In this document: positions 1 through 7,309 of the stretch, piece by piece
How positions within the stretch are numbered: position 1 is the stretch's first letter
Layout of the letters: each line of letters opens with the position of its first letter
Assembly (NCBI GenBank): GCA_012523875.1
Contig: JAAYSW010000049.1
Span: forward strand, 1-9,226
DNA length: 9,226 nt
Direction: 5' to 3'
Origin: Clostridiales bacterium
Lineage (GTDB): Bacteria; Bacillota; Clostridia; Oscillospirales; Ruminococcaceae
Position numbers and translations under genes: made by a program
The notes under the pieces: generated by a model
Told to the model about the DNA's origin: nothing
What the model saw: only the letters and a program-made list of their open reading frames with translations
Databases searched by the model: none

Positions 1-157
1 AAATTTCAAAAACAATTGAATCAATCATATCATCATCTAATTCAATACCCTTTAATCTGTCTGCCATATTGTCAATGTATGGTTTTACCCTATTGTAAAG
101 ATCAGAATACATACTACTCATACCTTGGCTTTCTAAATCATTACCACTGTTTTGCAT
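1..157 (-). CDS. Unrecognised protein, N-terminal 52 residues only (cut by the window edge)
   Basis: An open frame starts at ATG 157-155 and runs off the left edge without a stop. The start is set by a strong Shine-Dalgarno AGGAGG at 168-173, ten bases upstream, inside AGGAAGGAGGC. The visible peptide begins MQNSGNDLESQGMSSMYSDL and ends ...DDDMIDSIVFEI. It is hydrophilic and acidic, with no signal peptide or membrane segment, and looks mostly helical. I do not recognise a family. It lies 125 bases downstream of the membrane glycosyltransferase on the same strand, with a stem-loop between them, so it may be a separate unit. A weak promoter-like pair (TTACAA 202-207, TATAAC 179-184, 17-base spacer) exists, but it would place the transcript start inside the ribosome binding site, so I do not rely on it. 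That this is a real gene rests on the ribosome binding site and the open frame only. Confidence 0.6.
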   Translation of the reverse strand, partial: MQNSGNDLESQGMSSMYSDLYNRVKPYIDNMADRLKGIELDDDMIDSIVFEI

Positions 158-167
158 ATTTATATTG

Positions 168-173
168 CCTCCT
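168..173 (-). promoter_or_regulatory. Ribosome binding site of the truncated gene
   Basis: On the minus strand AGGAGG lies ten bases before ATG 157, within a longer purine run (167-177). It is the main evidence that the partial frame at the left edge is translated. Confidence 0.65.
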
Positions 174-228
174 TCCTAGTTATATACTATGCAAAGGAGG
201 CTTGTAATGTCCATATTAACTGCTTAAA

Positions 229-265
229 TTTCGCTGATTTTTCATTGCCTATGAAGAAAGCGAAA
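229..265 (-). terminator. Stem-loop between the glycosyltransferase and the next gene
   Basis: TTTCGCT (229-235) pairs with AGCGAAA (259-265). After a two-base bulge, TTTTTCAT (238-245) pairs with ATGAAGAA (251-258) with one G-U pair, leaving a five-base loop. This is a long two-part hairpin, 17 bases beyond the stop of the minus-strand membrane gene, so a transcription terminator is a reasonable reading. The U-tract on the minus strand is very short (AAATTTAAG), so termination may be weak, or the hairpin may act in RNA stability or processing. Confidence 0.4.
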
Positions 266-282
266 ATAATAAAATGAAAACC

Positions 283-2268
283 CTATCCAACTCTTTCAAA
301 ACCAATGCCTTTAACTTTAATTATTGTACCCTCGCCACACCAAATACTTACCTCAATATTACTTAATTCATCAGCTTTGATTCCATTAATGGTTGTTGAA
401 TCTTGAGTGCTTTCTAATGATACTTTATATTCTGAACCATTAGCCTTAATGTTAAACATTGCTGTATCATTTATATGTGATTCTATTTCATAATCTATTG
501 TAATATCATAATTTCCTGGCTTATAAACACCATGTGCCCCTGTGAGAATTACACCTTCATTGCCGTTTGAAATTAAATATCCATCCTCATTAATTACAGA
601 ATAAGCGTGCTTATAGCTTGGAATGTATGGAAAGTTATATGCTATGTTATAGGATCTTGGTAGGCCGCTATACATATCGAAAGGATTATTTTCTGTATAA
701 TAATAATTAACACCATTTATAGTTTCTACAAGGGTATATCTATTTTTAAAATAAATAGGCAGAGTTTTAAATTCTTCATTACTTGCTACAAAAATATTAT
801 TAGTACCAAGAATTGCACTATCAGCTTCTTCATAAGAATAATCAAGTATAACTGCTGAAAATACATCTTCATCATGCAAGCTAATAGCGTTTTTAGTATA
901 ATCTAACGCTCTTATAATATGTGCCTTATCATAATCGCCATATAATATTATAGTGTCTGTATTATATTTATCTGAAATTAATATAACCTCACTAGAAAAG
1001 TCATAGCCTTCTGTAGAGGCTTCGTAAACTTTTTTAAACCCCTGCAAGTTAGCTAACGATAGAGTCACCATAAAAAATATAAAAATACAGTTATTTAGAT
1101 AATGGTTATTATTCAATCTCGTAAAGTAAGAAAAACATAACCCACATGTTAACATAATTGGAACGAACCACAAAATATGATACCTCTGTTCAAAAACTGG
1201 TGAGCCATATACTGATTGCGTTATCGCTAATACAAATAGATTAACAGCTGCTATGGTAAAAGCCATTTGAAAAAGCTGTGTTTTTTTATACATTCTATGT
1301 TTATAGACTAATATAGGAACAACTATTATACAAATTGCTACAAATAATAATTTAAATATTCTTGCTACCCCACCCAATGAGGTTATAGGTATGCTTGGTG
1401 AATGGGTAATCCCCCCACAAAGCATAAATATACCAACTATGCAATTAAAAACATTATCCATAAATTCAGATGCAGCAGATAAGTTTAATGTGCTGCGGCT
1501 AGTAGTTCCTGCACCAATATTATAATTCCTTATCGAAATAGCTATTAAGGATATTATTCCACTTGTAAGCAATAAGATGTTAGTTGGTTTTTTAAAATCA
1601 ATTTTCTGATTCTTAATCATATTAATTACTTCATTAAGCATAAGTGGGGCTATTCCCATTAATAATATATAATTTCCACCCGATAATGCTGTAATGAATA
1701 AAAAGAACATATATATAATAATTATAATTTTATTTTTTATGCACTTATAATTGGGTTTCAGTAATAAATCTATTAACAGCAGTACCGATATCACCCTAAA
1801 ACCATATTGCCCTGCTGAGATAAAAATCATATTAAAATATTCGAGTTGACCATACATATATGGTGTCATTACAAAAATAACAGAAAGTGCTGCACACCAA
1901 AATTCAGCATCAATCGTGTGAAAAATATCAAGAATAATGAATATAATAAGTGCTGTTAATAACATATGAACAATGCCGAATGAAAGCGAAATATTTCCTG
2001 TTAAAATGACGAGGGGTGCTGCCCAAAACGATGCACAATCTAGTTCAAGTGATGATACATACGCAAAGTTTTCGAAGAATATAGCCTTATTCCTCCACAT
2101 ATCTATACCGTGGCGTAAAGCAAGAGCGGAATCAAAATCTAAAAAGCACTCACTTTTCGTAAAATTAAAATAGCATATCGTCACGAATTGTATTATAACT
2201 AGAATAATCAACAAGATTGATAGCTTAGGTCTGTTATTAAAAAACCATTTTTTTAGATTCTTTTGCAT
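283..2268 (-). CDS. Polytopic membrane protein, probable GT-C fold glycosyltransferase with C-terminal beta domain
   Basis: The predicted protein has 661 residues; ATG 2268 has AGGAGA five bases upstream (2274-2279). The first 410 residues carry about 11-12 hydrophobic segments, including roughly 16-36, 83-115, 123-140, 180-217, 229-247, 270-287, 302-322, 333-352, 363-383 and 391-409. Two features recall GT-C enzymes (GT39/ArnT/PMT type) that use lipid-phosphate sugars on the outer face of the membrane: an acidic DFD motif (D44, D46) in the first outside loop just after the first membrane segment, and EQRY (360-363) before a late membrane segment, like the xRY motif of those families. Residues 410-661 are soluble and probably extracytoplasmic. 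The last 100 residues (from GYLISNGNEG, 562) look like a beta-sandwich of carbohydrate-binding type. I infer a role in glycosylating a cell-envelope polymer or protein; the acceptor is unknown. No clear promoter is seen in the 90 bases upstream, so readthrough from the transporter gene is possible. A polymerase or flippase-like function cannot be excluded. Confidence 0.6.
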   Translation of the reverse strand: MQKNLKKWFFNNRPKLSILLIILVIIQFVTICYFNFTKSECFLDFDSALALRHGIDMWRNKAIFFENFAYVSSLELDCASFWAAPLVILTGNISLSFGIVHMLLTALIIFIILDIFHTIDAEFWCAALSVIFVMTPYMYGQLEYFNMIFISAGQYGFRVISVLLLIDLLLKPNYKCIKNKIIIIIYMFFLFITALSGGNYILLMGIAPLMLNEVINMIKNQKIDFKKPTNILLLTSGIISLIAISIRNYNIGAGTTSRSTLNLSAASEFMDNVFNCIVGIFMLCGGITHSPSIPITSLGGVARIFKLLFVAICIIVVPILVYKHRMYKKTQLFQMAFTIAAVNLFVLAITQSVYGSPVFEQRYHILWFVPIMLTCGLCFSYFTRLNNNHYLNNCIFIFFMVTLSLANLQGFKKVYEASTEGYDFSSEVILISDKYNTDTIILYGDYDKAHIIRALDYTKNAISLHDEDVFSAVILDYSYEEADSAILGTNNIFVASNEEFKTLPIYFKNRYTLVETINGVNYYYTENNPFDMYSGLPRSYNIAYNFPYIPSYKHAYSVINEDGYLISNGNEGVILTGAHGVYKPGNYDITIDYEIESHINDTAMFNIKANGSEYKVSLESTQDSTTINGIKADELSNIEVSIWCGEGTIIKVKGIGFERVG

Positions 2269-2289
2269 TCTTTTCTCCTATATCTTTAA

Positions 2290-2315
2290 TTTGTTAAACG
2301 CAATTTAATAACAAA
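2290..2315. repeat. Inverted repeat TTTGTTA-N12-TAACAAA
   Basis: A perfect 7-bp inverted repeat (2290-2296 and 2309-2315) with a 12-base centre lies between the transporter stop and the glycosyltransferase start. It could be a weak hairpin at the 3' end of the transporter message or a protein-binding site upstream of the glycosyltransferase. Its half-sites resemble those of Rex, but the spacing is six bases too long for a Rex operator. Confidence 0.35.
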
Positions 2316-2358
2316 ATAAATTGAACAATTAAAACATGAAACCTTTATAGATAGACAG

Positions 2359-3123
2359 TTATATTACATGCGTTAGTGGCATTATACAAATTCCAACAAA
2401 TGTTGCAATTAACGCATGGTTGTTATATCCATATTGACGGGAGGAAGGTAATAGCTCCTCGATAGAAATGTAAATCATAATGCCAGCTACAAATGCAAAA
2501 ATTCCTCCTAACACTGCATCATTTATAAAAGGCTTTAAAATTAAAAATGCTAATATAGCTCCAATTGGCTCAGTTATTCCTGATATAAATGTATATTTTA
2601 ACGCTTTTGATTTACTTCCAGTTGCGTAGTAAATGGGCATAGCCACAGACACACCTTCAGGAATGTTATGTAATGCTATTGCAAAAGCTATTGCAATTCC
2701 TAATTCAACATCCTTATAAGCAGCCATAAATGTTGCTATTCCCTCTGGAAAGTTATGTAATGCAATTGCAAGCGTGGAAACAAATCCAACCTTAAATATA
2801 TCATTATGAGATTTTTCTCCCGTTTCATCATCATATTCTTGGTGTGGAACAAACATATCTAATAGTGACGCCGAAAAGATTCCAATTGCTAAGGTTATAA
2901 CAGATAAAACATTACCCCATCTATTTCCTAACTGTGATGATAACAAACTTAACGCATTTGGGAATAAATCTGTGAATGATACACTAATCATAACCCCCGC
3001 TGCAAATCCAAGCGATATACAAAGGATTTTTTTACTTTTACCTTTATTAAAAAATACGAGAACAGCTCCTAAAAGTGTTGATAAACCAGCTGCTGTGGAT
3101 AAAATTAATGCATGATAAGCCAT
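2359..3123 (-). CDS. zupT: ZIP-family divalent metal transporter (ZupT-like)
   Basis: This is a 254-residue integral membrane protein, about the length of E. coli ZupT (257). It has the ZIP signature twice: HNFPEG at 123-128 and HNIPEG at 152-157, in the helices that line the metal path. It also has the conserved EP at 185-186 and IEELLPSSRQYGYNNHALIA near residues 221-240, a conserved stretch of the bacterial ZupT group. Hydrophobic segments cover about 4-24, 33-54, 71-90, 110-133, 141-166, 176-197, 203-223 and 236-253. A hydrophilic loop around 94-109 contains one His and several acidic residues, as expected for the variable metal-sensing loop. The family imports zinc, iron or manganese into the cytoplasm; the exact substrate cannot be read here. 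ATG 3123 follows a GGGGGAG ribosome binding site (3128-3134). It has its own promoter and follows rex on the same strand after a stem-loop, so it is probably a separate unit. Confidence 0.9.
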   Translation of the reverse strand: MAYHALILSTAAGLSTLLGAVLVFFNKGKSKKILCISLGFAAGVMISVSFTDLFPNALSLLSSQLGNRWGNVLSVITLAIGIFSASLLDMFVPHQEYDDETGEKSHNDIFKVGFVSTLAIALHNFPEGIATFMAAYKDVELGIAIAFAIALHNIPEGVSVAMPIYYATGSKSKALKYTFISGITEPIGAILAFLILKPFINDAVLGGIFAFVAGIMIYISIEELLPSSRQYGYNNHALIATFVGICIMPLTHVI

Positions 3124-3236
3124 ACTACTCCCCCTATATCAAATATTATATAAATAATTTAAATACTGTATTAGTATATTAATCAAATTCTTACCATGTT
3201 AATATTAAATTAAAAATGTTTGCAATAACTGATATC

Positions 3237-3265
3237 ATTATACTAAATAATATTAAGGAAATCAA
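3237..3265 (-). promoter_or_regulatory. Promoter of zupT
   Basis: On the minus strand TTGATT (3265-3260) and a perfect TATAAT (3242-3237) are separated by 17 bases. Transcription would begin near 3230, giving a leader of about 107 bases before ATG 3123. An imperfect palindrome at 3225-3241 (ATAAC-TGATATCA-TTAT, core palindrome TGATATCA) overlaps the -10 box and the predicted start. It could be an operator for a metal-responsive repressor, but it does not match a Fur or Zur box well enough for me to name one. Confidence 0.65.
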
Positions 3266-3279
3266 GCATAATAAACCTG

Positions 3280-3309
3280 CGGCTGTAAGTATTTTACCCC
3301 CTACAGCCG
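3280..3309 (-). terminator. Stem-loop terminator after rex
   Basis: CGGCTGTA (3280-3287) pairs perfectly with TACAGCCG (3302-3309) around a 14-base loop, starting nine bases beyond the rex stop. The minus-strand sequence after it (CAGGTTTATTATG) is only moderately U-rich, while the plus-strand side (TTTCTTTTC) is a better U-tract. It may therefore stop transcription in both directions. It marks the end of the acn-icd-rex unit and separates it from zupT. Confidence 0.65.
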
Positions 3310-3317
3310 TTTCTTTT

Positions 3318-3956
3318 CTATTCGTTATTTAAAATATTACATAAGCCGTATGACAATACCATTAAGCTATCACCTAAATGTACATTCTCAACGACGATGT
3401 CCTCGTAATCAAGTCTTAAATCATAATGACTGAAATTCCAAAAGCCCTTTATCCCATATGTAACAAGCCTATTTGCTATCTCTTGTGATGCTGTTTTTGG
3501 GATGCATAAAACTGCCACTACTGGTGAAATCTCCTTGCAAAACTCTTCAAGTTCATCAATATTAGATACCTTTATACCCGATAAATTAATTCCACAAACA
3601 GAAGGGTCTTTATCAAATATACCAATAAGCTCAAAGCCACGCTTATTAAAATTTATATGGGCAACAAGTGCCTTTCCTAAGTTACCAGCACCGATAAGAA
3701 TCGTTTTAATTTTATAATCTAATCCTAAAATCTTTCCTATCTCAATTTGTAATGCCTTTACATTATATCCATAGCCTTGCTGTCCAAAACCACCAAAGCA
3801 ATTCAAATCTTGCCTAATTTGTGATGCAGTAATGCCCATTTTTTCCGATAACTCTCTTGATGATATTCTAGTTATATTCTGTGCATCAAGTTCACCCAAG
3901 AACCTGTAATATCTTGGCAAACGCTTGATTACTGATTGTGAAACAGAGTTCTTCAA
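3318..3956 (-). CDS. rex: Redox-sensing transcriptional repressor Rex
   Basis: Rex is a homodimeric repressor that binds DNA when NAD+ is high and releases it when NADH rises, controlling fermentation and redox genes in Firmicutes. Numbering from the chosen start (212 residues, usual family length): the opening SVIKRLPRYYRFLGEL (about 8-23) is the Rex hallmark. A winged-helix domain follows with the recognition region SSRELSEKMGITASQIRQDL (about 33-52) and the FGGFGQQGYGY wing. The Rossmann fold has GAGNLG (89-94) and an acidic residue after the second strand (FDKDP, about 114-118) that fits NAD(H) over NADP(H). The end has VHLGDSLMVLSYGL, the usual domain-swapped tail region. The start is a TTG at 3956-3954, because GGAGGGG lies directly upstream; a longer frame from TTG 3971 would put that ribosome binding site inside the gene. 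It begins 33 bases after icd, so it is probably the last gene of the acn-icd-rex operon, which implies autoregulation. Confidence 0.93.
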   Translation of the reverse strand: MKNSVSQSVIKRLPRYYRFLGELDAQNITRISSRELSEKMGITASQIRQDLNCFGGFGQQGYGYNVKALQIEIGKILGLDYKIKTILIGAGNLGKALVAHINFNKRGFELIGIFDKDPSVCGINLSGIKVSNIDELEEFCKEISPVVAVLCIPKTASQEIANRLVTYGIKGFWNFSHYDLRLDYEDIVVENVHLGDSLMVLSYGLCNILNNE

Positions 3957-3962
3957 AATATT

Positions 3963-3969
3963 CCCCTCC
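3963..3969 (-). promoter_or_regulatory. Ribosome binding site that sets the rex start
   Basis: On the minus strand GGAGGGG lies six bases before TTG 3956. It overlaps the first codons of the longer alternative frame (TTG 3971), which has no ribosome binding site of its own. Starting at 3956 also gives the family-typical N-terminus MKNSVSQSVIKRLPRYY. Confidence 0.75.
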
Positions 3970-3989
3970 AAATGGCAAATACTTCTGTA

Positions 3990-5204
3990 TTAATTTAAGC
4001 TTGCCTTTAGTCTTGTGTTAACTTCATGTAGAAATTCCTCAGAATCAACCTTCCTCTTATTATCAAGACTTGATAGTGATATTAAATCACCCGTCATTAT
4101 TCCATCTTCTATTGTTTGAATTGTAGCCCCTTCAAGCTTATCAGCAAAATTACAAAGCTCTGGTATATTATCTAATTCCCCTCTTTTTCTCAATGCTCCA
4201 GTCCATGCAAACAGAGTCGCAACAGAGTTTGTAGAGGTTTTTTCACCTTTTAGATACCTATAATAATGCCTTTGAACAGTACCATGTGCAGCTTCATATT
4301 CATATACACCCTCTGGCGATACAAGCACTGATGTCATCATAGCAAGACTTCCATAAGCAGTTGCAACCATATCAGACATAACATCACCATCATAGTTTTT
4401 GCATGCCCAAATATATCCACCATCTGAACGAACAACTCTCGCAACAGCATCATCAATTAATGTGTAGAAGTATTCAATACCTGCTTCCTCAAACTTATCT
4501 TTATACTCATTATCATAAATTTCAGCAAATATATCTTTAAATCTATGATCATACTGCTTAGATATTGTATCCTTAGTTGCAAACCATACATCTTGTTTCA
4601 AATCAAGCCCATAATTTAGACATGCCCTAGCAAAACTAGCTATACTATCATCGGTATTATGAACTCCCTGTATAATCCCACCATTAGTAAATTCATGAAT
4701 AACCTGACGAGTTTCATTTCCATTCTTATCAGTATAAACAAGTTCAGCTTTTCCACCATCTTCTACATACATTTCTACGTTTTTGTAAATATCCCCATAA
4801 GCATGACGGGCAATGGTTATAGGCTTTGTCCATGTTGGAATGAAAGGTGTTATGCCTTTCACTAAAATAGGAGTTCTGAATACTGTCCCATCTAAAATAG
4901 CACGAATTGTGCCATTAGGTGATTTCCACATCTCCTTTAATTTATACTCAGTTACCCTTTCAGCATTAGGTGTAATTGTAGCACATTTAACAGCTACACC
5001 ATATTTTTTTGTCGCTTCTGCACTATCAAAGGTTACCTTGTCATTGGTTTCATTCCTATATTCTAATCCTAAATCATAATATTCAGTTTTTAAATCAATA
5101 TACGGTTCAAGCAAAATTTCTTTTATCCATTTCCAAAGAACCCTCGTCATTTCATCTCCATCCATCTCAACAAGAGGAGTTTTCATCTGAATTTTATCTG
5201 CCAT
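3990..5204 (-). CDS. icd: Isocitrate dehydrogenase (NADP+), homodimeric eukaryote-like type
   Basis: It oxidatively decarboxylates isocitrate to 2-oxoglutarate in the cytoplasm. The 404-residue protein belongs to the subfamily that includes human IDH1/IDH2, not the E. coli Icd type. Isocitrate-binding residues by alignment from memory with human IDH1 are T78, S95, N97 (KSPNGTIR), R101, R110 and R133 (ARHAYGD). The catalytic pair is Y140 and K211. Metal ligands are D251, D274 and D278. Coenzyme choice is readable: HGTVQRH (307-313) carries R312 and H313, equivalent to human R314/H315, which hold the 2'-phosphate of NADP+. ATG 5204 has GGAGG nine bases upstream (5214-5218). It follows aconitase by 103 bases and precedes rex by 33, so one transcript is likely. 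The gap to aconitase contains TATAAT-like sequences but no convincing -35 box, so an internal promoter is possible but not shown. NADPH from this step fits amination of 2-oxoglutarate to glutamate. Confidence 0.95.
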   Translation of the reverse strand: MADKIQMKTPLVEMDGDEMTRVLWKWIKEILLEPYIDLKTEYYDLGLEYRNETNDKVTFDSAEATKKYGVAVKCATITPNAERVTEYKLKEMWKSPNGTIRAILDGTVFRTPILVKGITPFIPTWTKPITIARHAYGDIYKNVEMYVEDGGKAELVYTDKNGNETRQVIHEFTNGGIIQGVHNTDDSIASFARACLNYGLDLKQDVWFATKDTISKQYDHRFKDIFAEIYDNEYKDKFEEAGIEYFYTLIDDAVARVVRSDGGYIWACKNYDGDVMSDMVATAYGSLAMMTSVLVSPEGVYEYEAAHGTVQRHYYRYLKGEKTSTNSVATLFAWTGALRKRGELDNIPELCNFADKLEGATIQTIEDGIMTGDLISLSSLDNKRKVDSEEFLHEVNTRLKASLN

Positions 5205-5307
5205 CTATATATACCTCCATTATAATTATAAAATCCCAAACCATTGTGTTAATTGTGCACCCAAATAATTCCAATACTAAATCTAGTTTACTATATATAA
5301 ATTAAAC

Positions 5308-7245
5308 CTAACTTAGCTGCATCTTTGTATAATTAAGTAATCCACCTGCTAATATTATATCCTTTGCACGCCCACTCAATTCGCAAAGTACAGGTATTTC
5401 TTTACCATTTGTTTTATTTAAAAGTGTTAGCTCATTTGCTCCACTTTCAACCTTAGATTTTATATCTGCAAGCACCAACTCATCATTCAATGAAATATTA
5501 TCATAATCAGCCTCATTCTTAAATGTAAGTGGTATAATTCCAGAATTGATGAGATTAGAACGGTGAATTCTTGCAAATGATTTAACTAATACTGCCTTTA
5601 CACCTAAATAAAGTGGTGCTAAAGCAGCGTGTTCTCTTGATGAACCCTGTCCATAGTTTGAGCCACCTACAATTATGCTCTTACCAAATTCCAATGCTCT
5701 ATCAGGGAAATCCTCATCACATACTGTGAAGCAAAATTTTGATATAGCTGGAATGTTAGAGCGAAGTGGCAATATTTTAGCACCAGCAGGCATAATATGG
5801 TCAGTTGTGATATTATCCCCGACCTTTAGTGAACATTTTGCTTCAATGCTATCTGCAAGAGGAACAGTCGTCGGGAAGGGCTTAATATTTGGACCTCTTA
5901 AAATCTCAACACTATCCATGTCTTTTTCATCAACAGGAGCTACAACCATGTTATCGTTTATTAAGAAGGTTTCAGGCAACTTAAATTCAGGCATTTCTCC
6001 AATTTCTCTTGGATCAGTAAACACACCAGTTATGGATGAAATAGCAGCCATTTCAGGTGATACAAGATATATCTGTCCATCCCTAGTACCAGAACGGCCT
6101 TCAAAGTTTCTGTTAAATGTTCGTAATGAGATGCCGTTTGAATTAGGAGATTGTCCCATACCGATACAAGGCCCACAAGCACTTTCAAGAATCCTCGCAC
6201 CAGCTTCAATCATTATAGATAAAGCACCATTCTCTGCAAGCATATTCAACACTTGCTTTGAACCAGGGGCAATAGAAAGTGAAACATCTGGATGGACTGT
6301 TTTTCCTTTTAAAATATGTGCAACCTTCATCATATCCAATAATGATGAGTTTGTACATGAGCCAATACAGACTTGATCTATTTTTATATTGCCGATTTCA
6401 TCAACAGTTTTAATATTATCAGGAGAGTGTGGGCAAGCAGCCAGTGGAACTAACTCGCTTAAATTTATTTCAACAACTTCATCATAAACAGCATCCTCAT
6501 CAGCAGCTAAAGGAATATAGTCCTCTTCACGCTTCTGTGCTTTCAAGAATTGCTTTGTAATCTCATCGGATGGGAATATTGAAGTAGTTGCACCCAATTC
6601 AGCTCCCATATTTGTAATAGTTGCTCTTTCAGGAACAGATAATGTCTTTACTCCCTCACCAGAGTATTCAATTACCTTGCCAACTCCACCCTTAACAGAT
6701 AGTCTTCTTAAAACCTCAAGAATTACATCTTTTGCAGAAACCCATGGCTTGAGCTTTCCTGTAAGCTCTACTTTTACAATATTAGGATAAGTAATGTAGT
6801 AGGCACCGCCCCCCATAGCAACCGCTACGTCCAGGCCACCCGCACCTATAGCAATCATTCCTAGCCCACCACCTGTTGGTGTATGGCTATCAGAGCCTAT
6901 AAGCGTTTTACCAGGTATACCAAATCTCTCTAAATGAACCTGATGGCAAATGCCATTGCCAGGTCTTGAAAAATAAATACCATGCTTTTTAGCAACACTG
7001 CCAATATACCTATGGTCGTCTGCATTTTCAAATCCACTTTGCAAAGTATTATGGTCGATATAAGCAACAGAACGTTCTGTTTTTACTCTTGGAACCCCCA
7101 TTGCCTCATACTCTAAATATGCCATAGTACCAGTTGCATCTTGAGTAAGCGTTTGATCAATCTTTATGCCGATTTCAGTACCTTTAATCGGCTCACCATC
7201 AACAATATGATTATTAAGGATTTTCTCCGTTAAGGTTAACCCCAT
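5308..7245 (-). CDS. acnA: Aconitate hydratase (aconitase)
   Basis: It isomerises citrate to isocitrate through cis-aconitate with a [4Fe-4S] cluster, in the cytoplasm. From the chosen start it has 645 residues, the size of the shorter bacterial aconitases related to LeuC plus LeuD, and shorter than the ~900-residue AcnA/AcnB types. Domains: catalytic domains 1-3 with DSHTPTGGGLG (119-129), cluster cysteines C297 (in CIGSCTNSS) and C357/C360 (in ACGPCIGMG), substrate-contacting NRNFEGRSG (about 379-387), then the swivel domain with GDNITTDHIMPAG (about 476-488) and YGQGSSREHAAL (about 531-542) carrying the catalytic Ser region. ATG 7245 is chosen over ATG 7281 for three reasons: AAAGGA lies 11 bases upstream (7257-7262), the N-terminus MGLTLTEKIL is typical, and the promoter's -10 box overlaps the longer start. 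It is first in the acn-icd-rex order; its promoter carries a Rex-like operator. A homoaconitase or isopropylmalate isomerase role is less likely given the icd neighbour. Confidence 0.93.
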   Translation of the reverse strand: MGLTLTEKILNNHIVDGEPIKGTEIGIKIDQTLTQDATGTMAYLEYEAMGVPRVKTERSVAYIDHNTLQSGFENADDHRYIGSVAKKHGIYFSRPGNGICHQVHLERFGIPGKTLIGSDSHTPTGGGLGMIAIGAGGLDVAVAMGGGAYYITYPNIVKVELTGKLKPWVSAKDVILEVLRRLSVKGGVGKVIEYSGEGVKTLSVPERATITNMGAELGATTSIFPSDEITKQFLKAQKREEDYIPLAADEDAVYDEVVEINLSELVPLAACPHSPDNIKTVDEIGNIKIDQVCIGSCTNSSLLDMMKVAHILKGKTVHPDVSLSIAPGSKQVLNMLAENGALSIMIEAGARILESACGPCIGMGQSPNSNGISLRTFNRNFEGRSGTRDGQIYLVSPEMAAISSITGVFTDPREIGEMPEFKLPETFLINDNMVVAPVDEKDMDSVEILRGPNIKPFPTTVPLADSIEAKCSLKVGDNITTDHIMPAGAKILPLRSNIPAISKFCFTVCDEDFPDRALEFGKSIIVGGSNYGQGSSREHAALAPLYLGVKAVLVKSFARIHRSNLINSGIIPLTFKNEADYDNISLNDELVLADIKSKVESGANELTLLNKTNGKEIPVLCELSGRAKDIILAGGLLNYTKMQLS

Positions 7246-7256
7246 TAATTTATCAT

Positions 7257-7262
7257 TCCTTT
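7257..7262 (-). promoter_or_regulatory. Ribosome binding site that sets the aconitase start
   Basis: On the minus strand AAAGGA lies 11 bases before ATG 7245, a slightly long spacing. The upstream alternative ATG 7281 has no purine-rich site before it and overlaps the -10 box, so transcripts would start inside that longer frame. Confidence 0.6.
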
Positions 7263-7279
7263 CAGATATTATCATATTC

Positions 7280-7309
7280 ATTTTAACTCATTTAAGCATA
7301 CTTTGTCAA
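7280..7309 (-). promoter_or_regulatory. Promoter of the acn-icd-rex operon
   Basis: On the minus strand a perfect TTGACA (7309-7304) and TAAAAT (7285-7280) are separated by 18 bases. Transcription would start near 7273, giving a leader of about 28 bases before ATG 7245. It is the only strong minus-strand promoter I see in the 202-base divergent gap. Confidence 0.65.

Noticed and set aside
16..227. A 63-codon plus-strand frame at 16-207 and a six-codon frame (ATG 207 to TAA 227) with AAAGGAGG just upstream, like a leader peptide.
   Set aside because: There is no plus-strand gene downstream for a leader to control, and the longer frame is antisense to the partial minus-strand gene. The purine run looks accidental.
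2291..2314. The TTGTTA...TAACAA pair read as a second Rex operator.
   Set aside because: The total length is 24 bases instead of 18. In any 18-base register only about 8 of 14 positions match.
5205..5307. A possible Rex operator (TTGTGTTAATTGTGCAC) between icd and acnA.
   Set aside because: Only the left TTGT agrees with the consensus. The rest is a direct repeat of ATTGTG, not an inverted repeat, so it fails as a Rex site.
5675..6376. A 233-codon open frame on the plus strand opposite aconitase.
   Set aside because: It lies entirely antisense to a gene with full family motifs, and the translation matches no family I recognise. It is a by-product of the codon use of acnA.
7246..7281. A longer aconitase frame starting at ATG 7281.
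   Set aside because: There is no ribosome binding site, the -10 box overlaps it, and the 12 extra residues are not typical of the family.
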